Assembly: GCA_036375715.1 (NCBI GenBank)
Contig: DASVBS010000060.1
Span: forward strand, 248,001 to 312,000
Direction of reading: 5' to 3'
Length of the DNA stretch: 64,000 nt
DNA from: Longimicrobiaceae bacterium
Lineage (GTDB): Bacteria > Gemmatimonadota > Gemmatimonadetes > Longimicrobiales > Longimicrobiaceae
Positions within the stretch are counted from its first letter, which is position 1. Each line of letters begins with the position of its first letter. Shown here piece after piece: positions 19,411 through 27,978 of this stretch. A program made the translations under genes and the position numbers. Below the pieces are notes generated by a model, which was not told where the DNA came from, made no database searches, and saw nothing but the letters and a program-made list of their open reading frames with translations.

Positions 19411-20336
19411 GTCGTCTCCTCGGGATCCCTGAGCAGGGCATCCACGATCGTATCGATGTTGTGGCGAACCATGCCGATGTACGTCCCTTCCGGGGTGCCC
19501 GGAGATCCCATCGCGTCCGAGTAGAGCTGCCCCCCGATCCGCACCTCGAATCCCCGCGCCTGCACCGCCGCTCGAACCGCTTCGATCGTCCGCTGCGGAA
19601 TCGAGGATTCCACGAAGATGGCGGGAATTCGGCGTTGCACGATGAGATCCGCCAGCGCCTGCACGTCCGCGGTTCCAGCTTCGCTCGCGGTGCTGATCCC
19701 CTGCAGGCCGCGCACCTCGAAGCCGTAGGCGCGGCCGAAGTAGTTGAAGGCGTCGTGGGCGGTCACCAGCACCCGGCGTTCCGGCGGCACCTCGGCCGCC
19801 CGCCGGAGCACGTAGGCGTGCAGCTCCTCGAGCCGTTCGACGTAGGCGTCGGCGTTGCGCGCGTAGTCTTCCGCGTGCGCCGGGTCGACCGCCGTGAGCC
19901 CGTCGCGAACGGCTTCGGTCGCGTCCATCCAGAATCGCACGTCGAACCAGATGTGCGGGTCGTACGCGCCGGAGAAACCCGGCGGAGCCAGCAGTTGAGT
20001 GGAATCGACCGCCTGTGCGACCGCCACGGTCGGCGTGCGCTCGTCCATGTGGGCAAGCACCTCGGCCATGCGCGCCTCCAGGTGCAGCCCGTTGTAGAAG
20101 ATGATCCGCGAGCGCCAGAGCCGGCGCACATCTCCCTCCCGGGCCTTGTAGAGGTGCGGGTCCACGCCGGGACCCATCAGCGCCACCACCGACACGTGCT
20201 CTCCACCCACGTTCTTCACGATGTCCGCGATCATCCCGGTGGTGGCTACAGCCGGCAGCGCACCGGAGTCGTTCGCCTCGGTCGATGAACACGCGAGCAG
20301 GAGGACCAGGGAGAGAAGACCGGATGCGAGGCGCAT
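19407..20336 (-). CDS. troA: Metal-binding lipoprotein of a TroABCD-like importer
   Basis: Substrate-binding protein (cluster A-I), 309 residues. Lipoprotein signal [16 protein letters not shown] with cysteine 16. Probable metal ligands are H61 (VDPHLYKA), H128 ([11 protein letters not shown]), H194 ([10 protein letters not shown]) and D274 (YSDAMG), the HHHD set of TroA rather than the HHED set of PsaA/MntC. TroA-type proteins bind zinc, manganese or iron, so the metal cannot be fixed. It lacks the His-rich loop of ZnuA proteins. First gene of the operon; no clear ribosome site is visible next to the ATG. Confidence 0.92.
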   Translation of the reverse strand: MRLASGLLSLVLLLACSSTEANDSGALPAVATTGMIADIVKNVGGEHVSVVALMGPGVDPHLYKAREGDVRRLWRSRIIFYNGLHLEARMAEVLAHMDERTPTVAVAQAVDSTQLLAPPGFSGAYDPHIWFDVRFWMDATEAVRDGLTAVDPAHAEDYARNADAYVERLEELHAYVLRRAAEVPPERRVLVTAHDAFNYFGRAYGFEVRGLQGISTASEAGTADVQALADLIVQRRIPAIFVESSIPQRTIEAVRAAVQARGFEVRIGGQLYSDAMGSPGTPEGTYIGMVRHNIDTIVDALLRDPEETT

Positions 20337-20345
20337 GAAAGAAAA

Positions 20346-20362
20346 TTTTAGATAAGGTGAAA
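20346..20362 (-). promoter_or_regulatory. AT-rich imperfect dyad, possible metalloregulator site
   Basis: TTTTAGATAAGGTGAAA sits between the predicted start of transcription and the troA ATG in an otherwise GC-rich region. The outer arms TTT/AAA pair and the inside only partly. Position suits a Fur- or DtxR-type repressor; the match to a known box is weak. Confidence 0.3.
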
Positions 20363-20372
20363 CCTCCGAGCC

Positions 20373-20401
20373 AAGCTATGCAAAAGTCGTTATCGGGTCA
20401 A
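20373..20401 (-). promoter_or_regulatory. Predicted promoter of the metal importer operon
   Basis: Reverse strand: TTGACC (20396-20401), 17-base spacer, TAGCTT (20373-20378). It would give a leader of about 30 bases. Confidence 0.6.
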
Positions 20402-20480
20402 GGTAGTTGCGGAGCGCGCCGGCACGGTGGTTGCGCGCAGACTTCTGGCGTCAGCAGGCCTATCCGCCGCAGGAGGGATC

Positions 20481-20657
20481 GTGGAAGATCAGGAGGATCG
20501 GACGCCCGCCGTTGACGGAACCGAGCCGGTGCACGAGCACCCGCCGGAGAATCCGGGCCCGGCCCGCACCGGAGCGCAATACGGCGCCACCGTGATCAGT
20601 GCGCTGGTCCTGATTGCTGCCCTTCTGTGGCTGATCGTTCCCTTCGGCGGTCACTGA
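20481..20657 (+). CDS. Small single-span membrane protein, 58 aa
   Basis: The GTG at 20481 has a full AGGAGG ribosome site (20471-20476) at 4-base spacing, the best in its surroundings, which decides this start over the longer frame from 20427. Residues 1-33 are acidic and proline-rich (VEDQEDRTPAVDG, HEHPPENPGPA). Residues about 36-54 form one membrane helix (ATVISALVLIAALLWLIVP). It lies between the divergent metal importer and nuoA. I do not recognise it. Small subunits of respiratory complexes can look like this, but a link to the nuo genes is only positional. Confidence 0.6.
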   Translation: MEDQEDRTPAVDGTEPVHEHPPENPGPARTGAQYGATVISALVLIAALLWLIVPFGGH

Positions 20658-20806
20658 TCTTTCCAACCCAGCTCCGCCGCTTCTCCCACAGCGGGTCCGC
20701 CGACGCTCTGACACGCCTCCCGGCGGTTGCTCTTGGCCTCCATAGATCCCCCCTGGAACGGAGCTTGAAGCCCCCTGAGGGCTCGGTCCAAAGCCCGGGC
20801 GGCGGC

Positions 20807-20835
20807 TTGACCCGCCGCACCGCCCGTCATATCTT
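20807..20835 (+). promoter_or_regulatory. Predicted promoter of the nuoA-N operon
   Basis: TTGACC (20807-20812), 17-base spacer, TATCTT (20830-20835); start near 20842, about 50 bases before nuoA. The -35 is flanked by a GC-rich inverted repeat (gggcggcgg ... ccgccg). The preceding 150 bases back to the micro-protein show nothing clear. Confidence 0.65.
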
Positions 20836-20890
20836 GGGCGGACTCGCAAGTGAATGATTTCACAAACTCGGGGAGAGGCCAGCTCGCGCC

Positions 20891-21247
20891 ATGCTTCAGT
20901 CGTATCTGCCACTCCTGATCCTGCTCGGCATCTCGGTGGTGAATGCCGTGGGGATGGTGGTAGCGTCGCACCTGATCAGCCCGACGAAGCGGACGGCGGT
21001 CAAGTCCTCTCCCTACGAGTCGGGCATTGACCCGATCGGCGACACGCGGGCGAGGTTCAGCGTCGCCTTCTACGTCGTGGCGCTGCTGTTCATCGTCTTT
21101 GACGTCGAGACGGTCTTCCTGGTGCCCTGGGCGGTGGTGATGCGTGAGGTGGGCCTGGCCGGCTTCGTGACGGCCGGGATGTTCATCTTCATCCTCACCG
21201 TCGGCCTGATTTACGAATGGAAGAAGGGAGCGCTCGAATGGGACTGA
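20891..21247 (+). CDS. nuoA: NADH-quinone oxidoreductase subunit A
   Basis: Membrane subunit of complex I, 118 residues with three helices. The first helix is [20 protein letters not shown]. The conserved loop [44 protein letters not shown] carries the family's Glu/Asp residues near the quinone site. It ends [12 protein letters not shown]. It is the first gene of a full nuoA-N set; its end overlaps nuoB by 10 bases. Confidence 0.96.
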   Translation: MLQSYLPLLILLGISVVNAVGMVVASHLISPTKRTAVKSSPYESGIDPIGDTRARFSVAFYVVALLFIVFDVETVFLVPWAVVMREVGLAGFVTAGMFIFILTVGLIYEWKKGALEWD

Positions 21248-21972
21248 ACCCGGGAGAGCACGAGCAGAATAGAGAGCGTGACGCCATGGCCGCCGAGGTC
21301 AAGGAGAGCGGCGGTGTTCCGGTCCGGACGGTGGAGCCTCGCGGGGGCATCTTCTCCGGGCAGCCGGGATTTCTGACCACGCGCCTCGACGCGCTCATCA
21401 ACTGGGCGCGAGAGAACTCGCTCTGGCCGATGCCGTTCGGCACTGCGTGTTGCGCCATCGAGATGATGGCAACCGCAGCGTCGCGGTACGACCTGGCGCG
21501 GTTCGGCATGGAACGGATGAGCTTCTCGCCCCGGCAAGCGGACATGTTGATCTGCGCGGGGCGAGTTTCGTACAAGATGGCGCCGGTGCTGCGGCGTATC
21601 TGGGAGCAGATGCCGCAGCCGAAGTGGGCGATCTCGATGGGGGCTTGTGCCTCGTCGGGCGGCGTTTTCGACGTCTACAGCATGGTCCAGGGGATCGACA
21701 CGATCATCCCGGTGGACGTCTACGTGCCCGGTTGTCCCCCGCGCCCGGAAGGCTTGATGTACGGGATCCTGATGCTCCAGGAGAAGATCCGCCGCTCCAG
21801 CCCGACGCGGAACTGGGTGGTGGATGAGGACCTCCTGGAGGGGCTGCCCGCCCTCCCGCCGGAGACGGTCGACCTGGTGACGCGGCCCTTCGGCAACTCG
21901 ACCAATCAGAACCGTCCGAGCGGCCTGGTTTCCAGCGGCGCGCTGGCGCGGCCCGGCGACCGGGTACCGTGA
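21238..21972 (+). CDS. nuoB: NADH-quinone oxidoreductase subunit B
   Basis: Holds the N2 [4Fe-4S] cluster that passes electrons to quinone. 244 residues, longer than usual because of an N-terminal polar stretch and a C-terminal tail. The ligands are the tandem Cys in [12 protein letters not shown], the Cys of [12 protein letters not shown], and the Cys of [10 protein letters not shown]. The ATG at 21238 has AAGGGAG at good spacing; ATGs upstream overlap nuoA and are less likely. Confidence 0.96.
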   Translation: MGLNPGEHEQNRERDAMAAEVKESGGVPVRTVEPRGGIFSGQPGFLTTRLDALINWARENSLWPMPFGTACCAIEMMATAASRYDLARFGMERMSFSPRQADMLICAGRVSYKMAPVLRRIWEQMPQPKWAISMGACASSGGVFDVYSMVQGIDTIIPVDVYVPGCPPRPEGLMYGILMLQEKIRRSSPTRNWVVDEDLLEGLPALPPETVDLVTRPFGNSTNQNRPSGLVSSGALARPGDRVP

Positions 21973-22057
21973 CGGCGCCGCTCAGCTCCCGAACCGTTCA
22001 GCCAGCGGCCGCGTGCCTGGCGGCAGGCGCCGCCCCACGGCCCGCTTGAGAGATGAG

Positions 22058-22789
22058 ATGAGCAAGGATTCGTTCAGGAAGGGGCTGGAGGGGCTGGACG
22101 CGGGGGCCGGCGGCGCGGAGGCGACCGATATTCCGCGCCCGGAGGGCCCTGAGAACCTGCCTCCCCATCCCAGCGTCGATGCCTTGCGGGCGAAGTTCGG
22201 AGACGCCGTGCTCCGACACGAGGTCGTGGCGGGGGATGAGCACATCGTCTACATCCCCGCGGAACGCAACCTCGAGATTCTCGGGTGGCTCCGCGACGAC
22301 CCCGAGCAGCGCTTCGACTTCCTGAAGGACGTCACCGCGATCGACTACGGCGGAGGTCGCCCGCTGCAGCTCGTCTACGAGCTCTGGTCGATACCCTGCA
22401 AGCGGCAGCTTCGGATCAAGGTGGAGCTGCCGCTGTCGCAGTTGGAGATCGATTCCGTCTACTACCTCTGGCGCGCGGCCGACTGGCTCGAGCGCGAGAC
22501 GTACGACATGTTCGGCATCGTCTTCCGCGGGCACCCCGACCTGCGCCGCATCCTGATGCCGTACAACTACGCCGAGGGCTATCCGCTGCGGAAGGACTTC
22601 CCCCTTCGCGGCCGATTCACGCGCGCAGAGCAAACCCGGCGGGCACTCTCGATGGAGACCGCCGACCACTACTCGCCCTACGAGATCGACCTCGCGCGGC
22701 GTCTCGGCCAGCCGCTGCCGGACGTGATGGGCGAGGACGGCGGGCCGGGAGAGCCGAACGTGGGCATGCCCGGGGTGGGAGGGCACTGA
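22058..22789 (+). CDS. nuoC: NADH-quinone oxidoreductase subunit C
   Basis: Peripheral-arm subunit of the 30-kDa family, 243 residues. It has the signature YLWRAADWLERETYDMFGIVFRGHPDLRRILMP and LRKDFPLRGR. The N-terminus has about 35 extra residues before the conserved domain. Separate from nuoD, as in most bacteria outside the enterics. nuoD follows after one base. Confidence 0.95.
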   Translation: MSKDSFRKGLEGLDAGAGGAEATDIPRPEGPENLPPHPSVDALRAKFGDAVLRHEVVAGDEHIVYIPAERNLEILGWLRDDPEQRFDFLKDVTAIDYGGGRPLQLVYELWSIPCKRQLRIKVELPLSQLEIDSVYYLWRAADWLERETYDMFGIVFRGHPDLRRILMPYNYAEGYPLRKDFPLRGRFTRAEQTRRALSMETADHYSPYEIDLARRLGQPLPDVMGEDGGPGEPNVGMPGVGGH

Positions 22790-22790
22790 G

Positions 22791-24089
22791 ATGAAGACCA
22801 AGACGCGCACCGTCATCTACAACGTGACCCGCAACCCGGACCTGGCGGCCGGAGGCGGGCTCGTCAACGCGCCCATCGTTCCGGTCGAGGGGGAGATTCC
22901 CATCCACGAGGAGGAGGGAATCGGCGGCGAGCACATGCTGATCAACATCGGTCCGCAGCATCCGGCCACGCACGGGGTGCTTCGGCTGGTGCTCGAGCTC
23001 GACGGCGAGACGGTGATCAAGTGCACCCCGCACATCGGCTACCTGCACTCCTCCTTCGAGAAGCTGGGCGAGTACCGCACCTGGAACCAGATCGTCCCGC
23101 TCACCGATCGCATGGACTACCTGGCGCCGTTGATCTACAACTGCGCCTACGCCATGGCGGTGGAGAAGCTGATGGGCATCGAGGTGACCGAGCGGTGCAA
23201 GGTGCTCCGGGTGATCCTGATGGAGCTGGACCGGATCTTCAGCCACCTGCTGTGGCTGGGGACGACGGCCATCGACCTGGGGGCCTTCACCGTCTTCCTC
23301 TACACCTTCCAGGAGCGGGAGCGGATCTACAACCTCCACGAGGCCTACACCGGCGCCCGGATCACTACCAGCGCCACCCGGATCGGCGGGATGATGGCCG
23401 ATCTTCCGGACGGCTGGATCGAGCAGCTGGAGCACTTCGTCGAGACCTTCCCCGAGACGCTGGACGAGGTCGATACGCTGCTCACCAACAACTCGATCTG
23501 GATCGGGCGAACCCAGGATGTGGGTGTGATCTCGGCGGAGGATGCGATCAACTTCGGCCTCTCCGGCGCCAACCTGCGCGCCTCCGGGATCGATTACGAC
23601 GTCCGCAAGGACAACCCGTACTACGACTACGAGACCTACGACTTCGAGGTACCGGTCGGCAAGCACGGCGACATCTACGACCGCTATCTCTGCCGGATGG
23701 AGGAGATGCGGCAGAGCGTGTCGATCCTCCGGCAGGCCATCGACCGCCTGCCGGGCGGACCGATCAACGTGGAGGACTCGCGCGTGATCCTGCCCTCCAA
23801 GACGCGGGCGATGAACGACATGGAGTCGATGATCCACCACTTCAAAGTGGTGATGGAGGGCGTGCGCGCGCCGGTGGGAGAGTCGTGGTTCTCGGTGGAG
23901 AGCTCGAAGGGAGAGCTGGGGATGTACGTGGTCTCCGACGGTGGCTCGAAGCCGGTGCGCTGGCGAGTGCGCGGCCCTTCCTTCGTGAACATCGCGGCGC
24001 TGCCGCACATGATCGAAGGGTCGCTGCTGTCCGACGTCATCGCCGTGAACGCGAGCCTCGACATCGTGTTGGGGGAGATCGACCGCTAG
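22791..24089 (+). CDS. nuoD: NADH-quinone oxidoreductase subunit D
   Basis: The 49-kDa subunit that forms the quinone pocket with NuoB, 432 residues. Key blocks: INIGPQHPATHGVLRLVLELDGE with the quinone-site His, HIGYLHSSFEKLGEYRTWNQ, DRMDYLAPLIYNCAYAMAVEKL, and the C-terminal end IVLGEIDR. The N-terminal 45 residues before GGEHMLINIG are an extension. A reading of a hydrogenase-like relative is ruled out by the set of neighbours. Confidence 0.97.
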   Translation: MKTKTRTVIYNVTRNPDLAAGGGLVNAPIVPVEGEIPIHEEEGIGGEHMLINIGPQHPATHGVLRLVLELDGETVIKCTPHIGYLHSSFEKLGEYRTWNQIVPLTDRMDYLAPLIYNCAYAMAVEKLMGIEVTERCKVLRVILMELDRIFSHLLWLGTTAIDLGAFTVFLYTFQERERIYNLHEAYTGARITTSATRIGGMMADLPDGWIEQLEHFVETFPETLDEVDTLLTNNSIWIGRTQDVGVISAEDAINFGLSGANLRASGIDYDVRKDNPYYDYETYDFEVPVGKHGDIYDRYLCRMEEMRQSVSILRQAIDRLPGGPINVEDSRVILPSKTRAMNDMESMIHHFKVVMEGVRAPVGESWFSVESSKGELGMYVVSDGGSKPVRWRVRGPSFVNIAALPHMIEGSLLSDVIAVNASLDIVLGEIDR

Positions 24090-24131
24090 GCGATGCGCTG
24101 GAATGGACGACGTGAGAGGAACACCGGATAG

Positions 24132-24794
24132 ATGAGCAGCGAGCAGACCAGGGTGCGGCAGATCCGTTCGAAGAACCCGGGATTCGCGGGGGAGACGGGC
24201 GAGTTCGACCTCACCGAGGCGGAGATCCGCGGCACCGACTACGTGGGCAAGCGACCGCTCGACGGCGGCCATCCGGCCGTGGCCGGCACGCTCCCATACC
24301 AGCTCGCCGAGCGCGACCCCGAGGCGCCGCTCTTCGAAGGGCCCTACGCGGAGCGGCTGGAGAAGATCCTCTCCCGGTATCCGGATCGGCAGGCCGCCCT
24401 GCTGCCGACGCTGCACATGGCGCACGAGATCCGTGGCCACATCTCGCCCGAGACGATGGACGAGGTGGCCCGGAAGCTCGAACTGCCGCCCGCCTACGTA
24501 CGGGGGGTGGCGACCTTTTACACGATGTACAACCTGCGCCCCGTGGGGCGCTACTTGATCCAGGTCTGCACCAACATCTCGTGCAACCTGTGCGGGGGCG
24601 AGGAGGTGATGGAGGCCTTCCTGGAGGCGACCGGCACCGAAGCCGGCGAGGTCTCCGCCGACGGCCGCTTCACCGTGATCGAGGTCGAGTGTCTCGGCGC
24701 CTGCGGCTTCCCCACGGTCGTGCAGATCAACGATCGCTACTACGAGAACGTCAAGCCGGGGGACGTTCCGGCGATTCTCGAGAAGCTGAAGTGA
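24132..24794 (+). CDS. nuoE: NADH-quinone oxidoreductase subunit E
   Basis: Carries the N1a [2Fe-2S] cluster near the flavin. 220 residues. Ligands: CTNISC (first pair) and CLGAC (second pair). The thioredoxin-like domain is preceded by the helical block LLPTLHMAHEIRGHISPETMDEVA. The N-terminal extension of about 70 residues is longer than in standard NuoE and has no known role. An AT-rich inverted repeat follows directly after the stop. Confidence 0.95.
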   Translation: MSSEQTRVRQIRSKNPGFAGETGEFDLTEAEIRGTDYVGKRPLDGGHPAVAGTLPYQLAERDPEAPLFEGPYAERLEKILSRYPDRQAALLPTLHMAHEIRGHISPETMDEVARKLELPPAYVRGVATFYTMYNLRPVGRYLIQVCTNISCNLCGGEEVMEAFLEATGTEAGEVSADGRFTVIEVECLGACGFPTVVQINDRYYENVKPGDVPAILEKLK

Positions 24795-24802
24795 GTTTAG
24801 CT

Positions 24803-24949
24803 GGAATTACGAATTTCGAATGACGAATTACGAATTATGGGTTGGAACGGTATCGCCCTGCGGTCGGCGTTCGGGCCTCGTGATTCGTAATCGCTCCGTT
24901 GGTGCCGGATTTCTGAGTTTCGTAATTCGTAATTCGTAATTCGTAATCC
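24803..24949. repeat. AT-rich inverted-repeat element A (TAATTCG family) between nuoE and nuoF
   Basis: Left arm 24803-24837 is built from ACGAATT-type units; right arm 24918-24949 is 7-base tandem units (TAATTCG) in reverse orientation. The unlike centre (24838-24917) also holds gattcgtaatc. The arms would fold into a long hairpin within the nuo transcript. It starts 8 bases after the nuoE stop and ends 23 bases before nuoF. A second member is at 29857-29961. Confidence 0.8.
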
Positions 24950-24972
24950 GATTTTTTCGAAGGCGAGCCGAG

Positions 24973-26280
24973 ATGGCGTATCCGTACACCCACCCGAGCG
25001 AGGTTCGCATGATCTCCGAGCATTTCGGAGATCCGGAGGCGCGTACGCTAAAGGGGTGGGAGAAGCGGGGCGGGTACCGGGCGCTGCGGAAGGCGCTGGG
25101 CATGAGTCGCCAGCACGTGGTCAACGAGGTGAAGACCTCCGGGCTACGCGGGCGCGGCGGAGCGGGCTTCCCCACCGGGGTGAAGTGGTCGTTCATGCCG
25201 CAGAACTCCGGCAAGCAGCACTACCTGCTCTGCAACGCGGACGAGTCCGAGCCGGGCACCTTCAAGGACCGGGAGCTGATGCGGTGGACGCCGCACCAGC
25301 TGATCGAGGGGTGCCTGATCGGCGCCTACGCGATCAACGCGAGCCACGCGTACATCTACATCCGCGGTGAGTTCTTCGAGACCGCGCAGATCCTGGCCCG
25401 GGCCATCGAGGAGGCCTACGCCGCCGGGTACGCCGGCGAGGACGTGATGGGGAGCGGCGTCACCCTGGACATCACCCTCCACCTCGGCGCGGGGGCGTAC
25501 ATCTGCGGCGAGGAGACCGGGCTGATGAACTCGTTGGAGGGACGGCGAGGCGAGCCGCGCCTCAAGCCCCCGTTCCCCGCGGTCTCGGGGGCCTTCGGCA
25601 AGCCTTCCACCATCAACAATGTCGAGACGCTCTGCGCCGTGCCGCACATCGTGCTGAATGGCGGCGAGTGGTATCGGCAGTGGGGGACTGAGAAGTCGCC
25701 CGGCACCAAGCTGTTCTGCGTATCCGGGCACATTCAGCGCCCGGGGAACTACGAAGTGCCGCTCGGCTTCAACTTCAGGGAATTTCTCTACGACGTGTGT
25801 GGCGGCGTTCCCGGAGGGAGAGAGCTCAAGGCGGTAATCCCCGGTGGGAGCTCGGTGCCGATCATGAAGGCGGACGAGATCGATGTGGGGATGGATTACG
25901 AGTCCTTCGCCGCGATCGGGACCATGCTGGGCGCGGGGTCGGTGATCGTGATGGACGAGACCACCGACATCGTGAAGCAGGTGCGGCGCATGGTCGACTT
26001 CTACGCCCACGAGTCGTGCGGCCAGTGTACGCCGTGCCGCGAGGGTACCGCCTGGGCTGCCAAGATCCTGCGCCGCATCGAGAACGGGTGGGGGACCGAA
26101 GCCGACCTGGACACTCTGCTGGACATCTCCGACAACATGGCCGGGAAGACGATCTGTGTGCTCTCCGACGCCTGTGCGGCGCCGATCGTCTCCTCCATCC
26201 AGAAGTTCCGCGAGGAGTACGTAAGCCTGATCCGGCGAGGGGAAAACCTGGTGGCGAGCGCGGCGGTGAAGAGTGCGTGA
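24973..26280 (+). CDS. nuoF: NADH-quinone oxidoreductase subunit F
   Basis: NADH dehydrogenase site with FMN and the N3 [4Fe-4S] cluster, 435 residues. NADH/FMN motifs: GLRGRGGAGFPTGVKWSFMP and CNADESEPGTFKDRELM. Also GAGAYICGEETGLMNSLEGRRGEPR. The cluster motif is ESCGQCTPCREGT with the fourth Cys in DACAAPIVS. AGGCGAG lies upstream of the ATG, just beyond the inverted repeat. Confidence 0.97.
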   Translation: MAYPYTHPSEVRMISEHFGDPEARTLKGWEKRGGYRALRKALGMSRQHVVNEVKTSGLRGRGGAGFPTGVKWSFMPQNSGKQHYLLCNADESEPGTFKDRELMRWTPHQLIEGCLIGAYAINASHAYIYIRGEFFETAQILARAIEEAYAAGYAGEDVMGSGVTLDITLHLGAGAYICGEETGLMNSLEGRRGEPRLKPPFPAVSGAFGKPSTINNVETLCAVPHIVLNGGEWYRQWGTEKSPGTKLFCVSGHIQRPGNYEVPLGFNFREFLYDVCGGVPGGRELKAVIPGGSSVPIMKADEIDVGMDYESFAAIGTMLGAGSVIVMDETTDIVKQVRRMVDFYAHESCGQCTPCREGTAWAAKILRRIENGWGTEADLDTLLDISDNMAGKTICVLSDACAAPIVSSIQKFREEYVSLIRRGENLVASAAVKSA

Positions 26281-26331
26281 GGGGCGGATGTCGGATAACC
26301 TTCCAACGGATGACCCGTTACGGAGCTGTTA

Positions 26332-27948
26332 GTGGCTGACCAGCAGACAACACCCGAAATCGTCACCATCATCATCGACGGCCTGTCGATCGAGGTGCCG
26401 AAGGGGACGAGGATGATCGACGCCTGCGCGCGCGTGGGCGTGGACATCCCGCATTACTGTTACCACCCCGGGCTCAGCGCCCCGGCGCAGTGCCGGCAGT
26501 GCCTCGTCGAGGTCGAGGGGATGCCGAAGCTGATGCCGGCGTGCGTCACCACGGTGGCGGACGGGAACGTCATCCTCACGCAGAGTGAGAAGGCGCTGAA
26601 GGCGAGGGAGGGGAACCTCGAGTTCTATCTCCTCAACCACCCGCTCGACTGCCCGATCTGCGACCAGGCCGGTGAGTGCAAGCTGCAGGACTACGTCTCC
26701 GAGGAGGGGCGCGACATGGGCCGGCTCAACGAGCCCAAGCGCATCCTCGGGATCGACGACTTCGGCGGCGACGTGCTCTACTACGGCGACCGGTGCATCA
26801 TGTGCACACGCTGCGTTCGCTTCATGCGCGAGGTCGCCCGGGACGAGCGTCTCGCCGTCGTGCAGCGCGGCGACCGCAACGTCATCGACACCTTCTTCGA
26901 CGAGGGGCTGGAGGGTAACATCTGGGCGGACAACACCATCGACATCTGCCCGGTGGGCGCCCTCGTCTCGAAGGACTTCCTGCACAAGGCGCGGGCCTGG
27001 GATCTCGACCGTACCCCCTCGATCTGCCCCAACTGTTCTCAGGGGTGCAACATTACCCTGCAGGTGCGGGATAACGAGGTGATGCGCCTGAAGCCGCGCC
27101 CCAACGAGGAGGTCAACGGCCACTGGATGTGCGACTATGGCCGGCTGAACTACTCGTGGATCAACCGGGGCGGCCGGATCGAGGCGCCGATGGTGCGCGA
27201 GGGTGATCGGCTCGTTCCCACCTCCTGGTCGGACGCGCTGGTGCGCCTGGCGGAAGCGCTTGGCAAGGGCGCCGGCGCGGCGGGCGCCATCGTCTCCCCC
27301 TTCATCTCGAACGAAGACCTGGGGGCCACGCGCAAGCTGCTGGACGCGCTGGGTGGCGGGCCGGGGATCTACCGGTCCGCGCGCGGCGAAGAGGTGGTGC
27401 TCCCCGGCTTCCCCCAGCTTGCGCTGCGCCGGGACCGCGCGGCGAACGTGGTGGGCGCCGAGCTGTTCGGCTTCAGCCGCGTAGGTGACGACCAGGGCAG
27501 GGGCGGTCTCGAGGATCCGGCGAGCCACACCGGGACGCTGCTCGTTGTCGGCGATCCGCTCGACGACGCGCCCGCGGATTTCGGCACCCGCGCCTCACTC
27601 TTCGTCTACGTCGGACCGGTGCTGTCCCCGGCGGCGCGCAACGCGCACTTCGTGCTACCGACGACCACCTTCGCCGAGATGGACGGCAGCTTCACCAACG
27701 TCAACCGGCGGGTTCAGCGCTTCTGGCCTGCGCTGCAGCTGCCCGGGATGGCGCGGCCGGCGTGGCAGGTGCTCGGCGTGCTGCTCGCGGGGATCACCGG
27801 CGGTGAAGCGCCGGCCACCGCCGACCAGGCGTTCGCCAGCCTGGCCGAGCTGCGTCCGGAGTTCGGAGCTTTCACGTTCGCGGAACTCGGCGCGCAGGGC
27901 CGCGCCCTGGCCTCCCCCGAAGCAATCGCCGGGCCGGCCGGTGACTGA
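26332..27948 (+). CDS. nuoG: NADH-quinone oxidoreductase subunit G, compact form
   Basis: Iron-sulfur chain subunit, 538 residues, far shorter than the roughly 800-900 of many NuoG proteins. [2Fe-2S] ligands: CYHPGLSAPAQCRQC and the later Cys of MPAC. His-Cys3 cluster: HPLDCPICDQAGEC. N4 cluster: CIMCTRC with CPVGAL. A further Cys set SICPNCSQGC and HWMCDYGR matches the N7-type cluster. The molybdopterin-oxidoreductase-like rest is cut down (ends after TTTFAEMDGSFTNVNRRVQRF). GTG start with GGAG 6 bases upstream. Confidence 0.95.
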   Translation: MADQQTTPEIVTIIIDGLSIEVPKGTRMIDACARVGVDIPHYCYHPGLSAPAQCRQCLVEVEGMPKLMPACVTTVADGNVILTQSEKALKAREGNLEFYLLNHPLDCPICDQAGECKLQDYVSEEGRDMGRLNEPKRILGIDDFGGDVLYYGDRCIMCTRCVRFMREVARDERLAVVQRGDRNVIDTFFDEGLEGNIWADNTIDICPVGALVSKDFLHKARAWDLDRTPSICPNCSQGCNITLQVRDNEVMRLKPRPNEEVNGHWMCDYGRLNYSWINRGGRIEAPMVREGDRLVPTSWSDALVRLAEALGKGAGAAGAIVSPFISNEDLGATRKLLDALGGGPGIYRSARGEEVVLPGFPQLALRRDRAANVVGAELFGFSRVGDDQGRGGLEDPASHTGTLLVVGDPLDDAPADFGTRASLFVYVGPVLSPAARNAHFVLPTTTFAEMDGSFTNVNRRVQRFWPALQLPGMARPAWQVLGVLLAGITGGEAPATADQAFASLAELRPEFGAFTFAELGAQGRALASPEAIAGPAGD

Positions 27949-27978
27949 GATGCACTCACGACCCACGAACCAGGTCTG

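Noticed and set aside
22617-24440. A 607-codon reverse-strand frame
   Set aside because: Antisense to nuoC-nuoD-nuoE, with no motif or ribosome site.
24803-24949. CRISPR array reading of the TAATTCG units
   Set aside because: Units are 7 bases with no spacers, and no cas gene is present.
24828-25214. Reverse-strand small proteins containing NYELRITNYE
   Set aside because: The peptide comes only from translating the TAATTCG inverted repeat; the rest is antisense to nuoF.
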